Below are positions 5,860 to 10,328 of a stretch of 10,328 nt of DNA, piece after piece; the first letter of the stretch is position 1; the number at the start of each line of letters is the position of its first letter. The position numbers and the translations under genes are program-made. The stretch lies in the NCBI GenBank assembly GCA_002495225.1, contig DAEF01000225.1:1-10328 (forward strand), in the 5' to 3' direction. The DNA comes from Methanoregulaceae archaeon UBA288 (GTDB taxonomy: Archaea; Halobacteriota; Methanomicrobia; Methanomicrobiales; Methanospirillaceae). The notes below the pieces were generated by a model. The model was not told where the DNA came from, did no database searches, and saw nothing but the letters and a program-made list of their open reading frames with translations.

Positions 5860-7681
5860 CGCGATAGGGCTCGTCTCGGGCCTGGAGATCCACCAGCAGC
5901 TCGACACGCGGACCAAGCTCTTCTGCGGCTGCCCAACCGTGGTCAGGCCCGTGGAGGAGCACAATGGCGAGTTCTGCCGGTACCTCCGCGCGACCGCGTC
6001 CGAGCTCGGCGAGATCGACCGGGCGGCCGAGGAGGAGATGAAGCAGGTCCGGCGGTTCCGGTACCTGGCCTACGACACGACCTGCCTCGTCGAGAACGAC
6101 GACGAGCCCCCGTCGCCCCTGAACGAGGAGGCGCTCGAGGTCACGCTCGAGGTCGCGCGGACCTTCGGCATGACCCCGATCGAGCAGATCCACGTGATGC
6201 GCAAGCTCGTGATCGACGGCTCGAACACGAGCGGCTTTCAGCGGACCGCGCTCGTCGCTGTCGGCGGCGTCCTCCCGAACGGGGGCGTGGTCGAATCGAT
6301 CTGCCTGGAGGAGGAGGCGGCCCAGCGGGTCGAGGAGAGCTGCTTCTCGCTCGACCGGCTCGGCATCCCGCTCGTCGAGATCACGACCTCGCCCTGCCTC
6401 CGCACCCCCGAGGAGGTCCAGGAGACGGCCGCGTACATCGGGATGGTGCTCCGGTCGACGGGGAAGGTCAAGCGCGGGATCGGGACGATCCGGCAGGACC
6501 TGAACGTCTCGATCCGGGACGGCGCCCGGGTGGAGATCAAGGGCGTCCAGGAGCTCGACCTGATCGCCGAGGTGGTCCGGCGCGAGGTCGCGCGACAGCA
6601 GGGGCTGCTCGCGATCCGGGGCGAGCTCCTGGCCCGTGGCGCCACGGTCGAGGACGGGGCCACCGACGTGACGGACCTCTTCAGGGGCACGAAGTCCTCG
6701 GTGCTGAAGAAGGCGCCGGTCGTGCTCGCCCTCCGTCTCCGCGGGTTCGCGGGGCTCGTCGGGCGCGAGCTCCAGCCGGGCCGAAGGCTCGGCTCCGAGC
6801 TCTCGGACTACGCGAAGAAGTGCGGGGTTGGCGGGATCTTCCACACGGACGAGCTGCCAGCCTATGGAGTGACCGCCGACGAGGTTGCACGGCTCCGGCA
6901 CGAGCTCGGCGCGGCCGACGAGGACTGCGTCGTGCTCGTCGCGGCTCCGCGGCAGATAGCCGAGTGCGCGGTCCGGCAGGTGGTCCGGCGGGCCCGGCTC
7001 GCCTTCGAGGGCGTGCCCGAGGAGACACGGAAGATGCTCGAGGGCGGGTCGAGCGCGTACATGCGCCCGCTCCCGGGCGCGGCCCGCATGTACCCCGAGA
7101 CCGATGTCCTCCCCGTGGCCATCACGCCCGAGCGCTGGTCGGCCGTCCGCGCGCCCGAGCTCCTGACCGAGCGGGAGAAGCGGTACGCGGCCGAGTACGA
7201 TCTCTCCGCCTCGACGGCACACCAGCTCGCGTACTCCGAACGGCTCCCCCTCTTCGAGCAGGCAGTCGGCTGTGGCCTCCAGCCGGGCCTGGCCTCGCGG
7301 ACGGTGCTCGCGACCCTCAAGGAGCTCTCCCGCGACGGTGTGGACATTGGCCTAATCACCGACGACCAGGTGATCGCGGTCCTCCGGGCCGTGGAGGCCG
7401 AGCGGGCCGCGAAGGAGGCCGTTCCCGACCTCCTCCGGGCCGTTGCAGACGGCGCCACCGTCGGCGAGGCCCTCGCGGCCTGCGCCCCGGCCGTCACCGG
7501 CGAGGACCTCGCGGCCATCGTCAAACGGATCGTGGCTGAGCGCGCCGACTTCGTGCGCGAGCGCGGGATGGGCGCGCTCGGCCCGCTCATGGGGGTCGTG
7601 ATGGCCGAAGTCAGGGGATCGGCCGACGGCAAGAAGGTCGCCGGGCTCCTCAAGGACGCCATCGCCCGGGTGCTGGGATGA
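5849..7681 (+). CDS. gatE: Glutamyl-tRNA(Gln) amidotransferase subunit E
   Basis: GatE binds Glu-tRNA(Gln), activates the glutamyl group with ATP and amidates it using ammonia from GatD, giving archaea Gln-tRNA without a glutaminyl-tRNA synthetase. The 610-aa protein has the GatB/GatE cradle (about 1-275) with VSGLEIHQQLDT (9-20), KLFCGCPT (23-30, possible metal-binding cysteines), TIRQDLNVSI (213-222) and IKGVQELDLI (230-239). An AspRS-like insertion, present in GatE and absent from GatB, lies at about 285-415. A helical YqeY-like tail carries GMGALGPLMGVVM (573-585). The length fits the family. The ATG at 5849 lies inside the end of gatD, 7 nt after GGGAGG (5836-5841), a strong internal ribosome binding site. 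Function and partner are secure; it ends the argH-gatD-gatE operon. Confidence 0.96.
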   Translation: MDYDAIGLVSGLEIHQQLDTRTKLFCGCPTVVRPVEEHNGEFCRYLRATASELGEIDRAAEEEMKQVRRFRYLAYDTTCLVENDDEPPSPLNEEALEVTLEVARTFGMTPIEQIHVMRKLVIDGSNTSGFQRTALVAVGGVLPNGGVVESICLEEEAAQRVEESCFSLDRLGIPLVEITTSPCLRTPEEVQETAAYIGMVLRSTGKVKRGIGTIRQDLNVSIRDGARVEIKGVQELDLIAEVVRREVARQQGLLAIRGELLARGATVEDGATDVTDLFRGTKSSVLKKAPVVLALRLRGFAGLVGRELQPGRRLGSELSDYAKKCGVGGIFHTDELPAYGVTADEVARLRHELGAADEDCVVLVAAPRQIAECAVRQVVRRARLAFEGVPEETRKMLEGGSSAYMRPLPGAARMYPETDVLPVAITPERWSAVRAPELLTEREKRYAAEYDLSASTAHQLAYSERLPLFEQAVGCGLQPGLASRTVLATLKELSRDGVDIGLITDDQVIAVLRAVEAERAAKEAVPDLLRAVADGATVGEALAACAPAVTGEDLAAIVKRIVAERADFVRERGMGALGPLMGVVMAEVRGSADGKKVAGLLKDAIARVLG

Positions 7682-7684
7682 CGG

Positions 7685-7721
7685 TATATTTATGCACCGC
7701 GCACCACAATAGATAAAGGAG
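7685..7721 (+). promoter_or_regulatory. Promoter and ribosome binding site of the RGG-repeat protein gene
   Basis: TATATTTAT at 7685-7693, just after the gatE stop, is a good archaeal TATA box and would start transcription near 7714. AAAGGAG (7715-7721) is a Shine-Dalgarno sequence 8 nt before the ATG at 7730. The downstream gene can thus be expressed apart from gatE, with a very short leader. Confidence 0.6.
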
Positions 7722-7729
7722 TTCGATTC

Positions 7730-8038
7730 ATGGGAAAGACAGGCACGACCCAGTGGGTCCAGATCAAGGGGGCCAAGGGCCAGCTGAGGCTCGTCCCGGC
7801 CAAGGAGGGCGAGCTCAAGAAGCCCGGCCCGAACCAGCGGTTCAAGTCGGCAGCGGTTATCCAGAAGCGGGCGAGCAGGGAAGGGCAGGACCCGAGGCGA
7901 GGCGGCCGTGGCGGCCGTGGTGGTCGCGGCGGCCGCGGCAGCAGAGGTGTGAGCGGTCCTACGGCAGATCCGCGGGTCCGCCGGGCAATCCGCCGCTCGA
8001 AGGCCTCGATGCTTGGAACCAAACAGAAATCAAGATAA
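7730..8038 (+). CDS. Small basic RGG-repeat protein, probably nucleic-acid binding (DUF5350-like)
   Basis: This 102-aa, very basic protein has no enzyme motif. Residues 1-50 form a Lys/Arg-rich region with the stretch KKPGPNQRFKS (30-40); 57-73 are a run of RGG triplets (R57, R60, R63 and R66 each followed by GG, then RGS and RG); 81-102 are again basic (RVRRAIRRSK). RGG boxes are known mainly from eukaryotic RNA-binding proteins, so RNA or DNA binding is inferred. The N-terminus resembles what I recall of the Methanomicrobiales family DUF5350, which I cannot confirm here. The frame is supported by a good Shine-Dalgarno sequence, a TATA box at the right distance and the start right after gatE. 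No signal peptide or membrane segment is visible. Its role is unknown. Confidence 0.8.
   Translation: MGKTGTTQWVQIKGAKGQLRLVPAKEGELKKPGPNQRFKSAAVIQKRASREGQDPRRGGRGGRGGRGGRGSRGVSGPTADPRVRRAIRRSKASMLGTKQKSR
7901..7945 (+). repeat. Tandem 9-bp repeat encoding RGG triplets
   Basis: Five consecutive 9-bp units follow the pattern GGCGGCCGT: two exact copies (7901-7918), then GGTGGTCGC, GGCGGCCGC and a diverged GGCAGCAGA. Each unit encodes Gly-Gly-Arg or Gly-Ser-Arg. Copy number could vary by slippage without breaking the frame. Confidence 0.75.
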
Positions 8039-8054
8039 CCCTGCCCTCTCCTTT

Positions 8055-8087
8055 CAATACTTTTTATAACTGCGAGTGCCAGTATTG
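8055..8087 (+). promoter_or_regulatory. TATA-box promoter (leaderless type) inside a 7-bp inverted repeat
   Basis: TTTTTATAA at 8061-8069 is a strong archaeal TATA box centred 25 bp before the ATG at 8090, so transcription should start at or next to the start codon; AGTATTGGT just before it has no Shine-Dalgarno sequence. The perfect inverted repeat CAATACT (8055-8061) and AGTATTG (8081-8087) brackets the TATA box and start site, arm centres 26 bp apart (about 2.5 helical turns). This is where a dimeric regulator could bind, but 7-bp arms may be chance. Confidence 0.5.
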
Positions 8088-8089
8088 GT

Positions 8090-8446
8090 ATGGATCTTAA
8101 AACCGCCATCAGGACGTACCAGTTTGCCGAGCGGGCAAAATCCGAGTTGATCATCGGGTCGCACCTGACGACAGCCCTGGTAGAGTTCCCGATCCAGGAG
8201 AAGCCTGGCGGAAAAAGGATGCTTCTGATGCTGCTTGAGGCTGTCCGCACAGAACTCGAGTTCGCGCAGCGGGACACCGGGCATAAGGAGTTTAAGAAGG
8301 CTATCGATCACCTCAACGAAGCGATCAGTCTGGTTGAGAGTATGGACCTGGGCGCCGCTGCGGAGCGGGTCGGCAGGGCGATCAGCGCCGCAACAACCGC
8401 GGCCCAGGAAGCATGGGACACGCTCAAAGGGCATGGCCTCCTCTGA
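8090..8446 (+). CDS. Hypothetical protein, predicted all-helical
   Basis: I do not recognise the family of this 118-aa protein. It looks entirely alpha-helical, with helices at roughly 2-33, 41-62, 65-85 and 87-113. It has many Ala, Glu and Lys residues, no cysteine, no membrane segment and no signal peptide, suggesting a small cytoplasmic helical bundle, perhaps for protein interaction. Expression evidence is good: a strong TATA box 25 bp upstream predicts a leaderless mRNA starting at this ATG. Its end overlaps the nitroreductase-family gene by 14 bp, so the two are probably co-translated and may work together. Codon use is less GC-extreme than in gatDE, like the genes that follow. The coding call is likely; the function is unknown. 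Confidence 0.8.
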   Translation: MDLKTAIRTYQFAERAKSELIIGSHLTTALVEFPIQEKPGGKRMLLMLLEAVRTELEFAQRDTGHKEFKKAIDHLNEAISLVESMDLGAAAERVGRAISAATTAAQEAWDTLKGHGLL

Positions 8447-8960
8447 GTTTCTCCGTTTTCTGAGGACGCGCTCTTCGGTGCGGGATTACTACGGGCAGCC
8501 GCTCGAGGCGGAGGATATCGACTACATCCTGGCCTGCGCAAGCACCGCGCCGAGCGCGGGCAACCGTGAGGCCTGGGACGTTGTCGTCGTCACAGACGAC
8601 GATATAAGGCTGGAACTTTCATCGGCGGCCCTCAATCAGGTTCATGTCCGGGAGGCCCCCGCGGTGTTTGTGGTCTGCGCAAACTACGTCCGCTCGATCT
8701 CGCGCTACGGGGAGCGGGGTATCCTCTACGCCGTCCAGGACGCAACGATCGCCTGCACCTACATGATGCTTGCCGCCCACGCGCGGGGCCTTCATTCCTG
8801 CTGGACGGGGGCGTTTGAGGAGGAGAGTGTGCGCGAGATCCTCGATCTCCCGCAGCACATCCGTCCAATCGCCCTCCTCACCGTTGGAAAGGGGAGACCG
8901 CCGCTTGAACCGATGGAGCGGATGCCGGTAGAGGAGCATCTGCACCGCGAGACCTGGTAG
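8433..8960 (+). CDS. Nitroreductase-family FMN oxidoreductase
   Basis: This 175-aa protein belongs to the nitroreductase/FMN-reductase fold, whose members form dimers that hold FMN and move electrons from NAD(P)H or another donor. Visible hallmarks are the N-terminal RTRSSVRDYYGQPL (11-24), whose arginines usually contact the FMN phosphate; APSAGNREAWDVVVV (39-53); the core helix YAVQDATIACTYMMLAAHAR (99-118), followed by GLHSCWTGAF (119-128); and IALLTVGKGRPP (146-157). The length matches short single-domain archaeal members. The ATG at 8433 lies within the preceding gene and fits the normal family N-terminus. AAAGGG lies almost against the start codon, so expression probably relies on coupling to the upstream gene. 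The physiological substrate is unknown; in a strict anaerobe a quinone-like or flavin acceptor role is possible but not shown. Confidence 0.9.
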   Translation: MASSEFLRFLRTRSSVRDYYGQPLEAEDIDYILACASTAPSAGNREAWDVVVVTDDDIRLELSSAALNQVHVREAPAVFVVCANYVRSISRYGERGILYAVQDATIACTYMMLAAHARGLHSCWTGAFEEESVREILDLPQHIRPIALLTVGKGRPPLEPMERMPVEEHLHRETW

Positions 8961-8984
8961 ATAAATACTGCATTTTGGGAGAGA
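8961..8984 (+). promoter_or_regulatory. Ribosome binding site and weak TATA-like element before the UPF0212 gene
   Basis: GGGAGAG (8977-8983) is a fair Shine-Dalgarno sequence just before the ATG at 8987 and favours that start over an in-frame TTG at 8975. ATAAATAC (8961-8968) resembles a TATA box but is only about 22 bp from the ATG, slightly too close, so read-through from the nitroreductase gene is at least as likely. Confidence 0.4.
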
Positions 8985-8986
8985 GT

Positions 8987-9325
8987 ATGCCTGATTATTT
9001 GGTTACGCTTGAATCTGCATGGATAATTAAGGATGTCAGGTCGATGGAGGATGCCGTGAGCATCGCGATCAGCGAGGCGGGGAAGCGGCTCAACCCCTCG
9101 GCCAAGTTCGTGGAGATCGAGGCCGGGGTGACCGAGTGCCCCTTCTGCGAGGGTGAGTTGAACACAGCGCTTGTGGTTGCCGGTACCGCGCTTGTCGGGC
9201 TTGTGCTGGATATGAAGGTCTTCCGTGCTGAGTCTGAAGAGCATGCGGCCAGGATAGCAAAATCGGTTGTCGGGAAGGCGCTCCACGATGTGCCGCTCCA
9301 GGTTGTGGAAGTGCAGGAGATATGA
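8987..9325 (+). CDS. UPF0212 (DUF555) family protein
   Basis: This 112-aa archaeal protein matches UPF0212/DUF555, a conserved family of unknown function. Family features seen are the opening MPDYLVTLESAW (1-12), AVSIAISEAGKRLNP (23-37), a CPFC (CxxC) motif at 51-54, ALVGLVLDMKVF (68-79) and ESEEHAARIAKSVVGKAL (82-99). The single CxxC suggests metal binding, perhaps as a dimer, or redox use; this is inference. The start at 8987 matches the family N-terminus and has a ribosome binding site. It lies 26 bp after the nitroreductase gene and overlaps the following nucleoside kinase by 4 bp (ATGA), so it is most likely translated with the kinase. No membrane or signal segment is apparent. Confidence 0.9.
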   Translation: MPDYLVTLESAWIIKDVRSMEDAVSIAISEAGKRLNPSAKFVEIEAGVTECPFCEGELNTALVVAGTALVGLVLDMKVFRAESEEHAARIAKSVVGKALHDVPLQVVEVQEI

Positions 9326-10212
9326 TCGCCGTTGTCGGGCATACCGCAATCGATCACCTCTTCCGGGTGCCTAAACTCCCGGGGCGGCATAACTCAACCT
9401 ACATAACCGAACACTCGGTCTACTTCGGCGGCGGGGCGGCAAACATAGCGGCAGGGATTGCGACGCTCGGGGAGCGGTGCCGGCTGGTCTCCCTCGTGGG
9501 TGACGACTTTCCGGGCAGCGATTACGACCTCTGGCTGCAGCGCCTCGGTGTCGAGCAGGATGTTGCCGTGGTGAAGGGCACCAGGACGGCGACCGCCTAC
9601 GTCTTCACCGACGATGCCGGCGACCAGGAGACCTTCTTTGACTGGGGCGCGTCAGCCGCGTTCAGCGGCCTGGAGGCTCCCGCTCTCGATTTTGTCCACA
9701 TGGCAACCGCTGACCCGGACTTTAACGTTCGGGTGGCGCAGAAGAGCAGGTTTGCCTCTTTCGACCCGGGGCAGGATCTACTCCGCTACACGCCGGAACA
9801 GCTTGGGATCATCCTTGCAGACATAGATATCCTCTTCTCGAACAACCACGAGATGGACCGGATGTGCGGTATGCTGGGGCTGGAACGCGAAGATCTTATT
9901 GCGTCTGTCCCGATGACGGTCATAACCCGTGGGGCTGAGGGAAGCATCCTCTGCATGGACGGCGAGGAGTATCACGTCCCGGCCGTCCGTGTGGAGGCTG
10001 TTGACCCGACCGGTGCCGGTGACGGTTACCGTGCAGGTTTCCTCACGGCGTTCAGGAGGGGCGGCGCCCCGCTCGAATGCTGCCGGGTGGGCGCGGTGGT
10101 TGCGTCCTTTGTCGTTGAGCGGCCGGGCACCCAGACAAACCTTCCGGACCGGGACCGGATGCTTGCACGCTACCGGAAGGTCTTTGGCGAACCGGGAGAG
10201 ATTTTTGTCTGA
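9322..10212 (+). CDS. PfkB-family nucleoside kinase (MJ0406-like)
   Basis: This 296-aa ribokinase/PfkB-family enzyme transfers a phosphate from ATP, probably to a nucleoside for salvage. The substrate-side motif GGGAANIAAGIATLG (36-50) and the ATP-side motif DPTGAGDGYRAGFL (228-241), with catalytic base D234, are both intact. The pattern VGHTAIDHLF (5-14), TFFDWGA (104-110), FDPGQDL (147-153) and QTNLP (271-275) closely recalls the Methanocaldococcus jannaschii kinase MJ0406, which has been characterised as a broad-specificity nucleoside kinase. I therefore prefer nucleosides over fructose 6-phosphate or ribose, but specificity is inferred from remembered resemblance. The ATG at 9322 overlaps the UPF0212 stop and follows AGGAGA (9315-9320) very closely. 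Length is typical and there is no sign of damage. Confidence 0.92.
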   Translation: MIAVVGHTAIDHLFRVPKLPGRHNSTYITEHSVYFGGGAANIAAGIATLGERCRLVSLVGDDFPGSDYDLWLQRLGVEQDVAVVKGTRTATAYVFTDDAGDQETFFDWGASAAFSGLEAPALDFVHMATADPDFNVRVAQKSRFASFDPGQDLLRYTPEQLGIILADIDILFSNNHEMDRMCGMLGLEREDLIASVPMTVITRGAEGSILCMDGEEYHVPAVRVEAVDPTGAGDGYRAGFLTAFRRGGAPLECCRVGAVVASFVVERPGTQTNLPDRDRMLARYRKVFGEPGEIFV

Positions 10213-10298
10213 GATATGGGGAACGCTCTGCAGATTGCCGAGACAAGGCTGTCTGCTTTTAACTCTGCTCCGGGAGCGGCACCCGGTGGTGCATCCTG

Positions 10299-10328
10299 AT
10301 GGAGTCCAGCCAGTACGTGCGGTTTGAG
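10299..10328 (+). CDS. Possible start of a further gene (truncated by window end)
   Basis: An ATG at 10299 opens a frame that stays open to the window end (MESSQYVRFE). It is preceded by GGTGGTG (10285-10291), one mismatch from the Shine-Dalgarno GGAGGTG, 7 nt upstream, and by a weak TATA-like CTTTTAACT (10256-10264). Ten codons are too few to identify a family. The 86-bp gap after the kinase also holds a 27-codon mini-frame (10216-10299) ending as TGATG on this ATG, which may be chance. Confidence 0.4.
   Translation, partial: MESSQYVRFE

Noticed and set aside
5711..7222. 503-codon minus-strand frame antisense to gatE and the end of gatD
   Set aside because: It is the same composition artefact; GatD and GatE motifs on the plus strand run unbroken through it.
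7901..7945. CRISPR-like or mobile-element repeat
   Set aside because: The 9-bp units are directly adjacent, without spacers, and in frame inside a coding sequence encoding RGG triplets.

Overview
The window looks like chromosome from a euryarchaeal methanogen, most likely a high-GC member of the Methanomicrobiales such as a Methanoculleus relative. Support comes from an archaeal/eukaryotic-type ribosomal protein L10e, the archaea-only GatDE amidotransferase, a UPF0212 (DUF555) protein, an MJ0406-like nucleoside kinase and TATA-box promoters, two of them placed for leaderless mRNAs. The genus is an inference from protein resemblance; no rRNA is present. No tRNA, CRISPR array, insertion sequence or prophage was seen.

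Layout. The left end (1-100, minus) is the start of rpl10e, truncated by the window edge, with its own promoter and ribosome binding site. Next on the minus strand is a three-gene ABC importer operon of the NitT/TauT class, transcribed from 2950 down to 180: lipoprotein binding protein, permease and ATPase. The two halves of the binding protein lie in the reverse of the usual order (an apparent circular permutation), which is the most unusual feature of the window. A 198-bp divergent region (2951-3148) separates it from a plus-strand operon, argH-gatD-gatE, with 4-bp and 11-bp overlaps. ArgH makes arginine and fumarate; GatD and GatE together turn Glu-tRNA(Gln) into Gln-tRNA(Gln).

From about 7680 third-position GC drops and a set of small plus-strand genes follows: a 102-aa RGG-repeat basic protein with its own promoter; a 118-aa helical unknown with a leaderless-type promoter inside a 7-bp inverted repeat; a 175-aa nitroreductase-family flavoprotein overlapping it by 14 bp; a 112-aa UPF0212 protein with a CxxC motif; and a PfkB-family nucleoside kinase overlapping that by 4 bp. 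The last 30 bases probably begin another gene.

Together the window holds housekeeping functions (ribosome, arginine synthesis, Gln-tRNA formation, nucleoside salvage) plus an importer of unknown substrate and three poorly characterised small archaeal proteins. Many long antisense reading frames over the GC-rich genes are composition artefacts and are not annotated.
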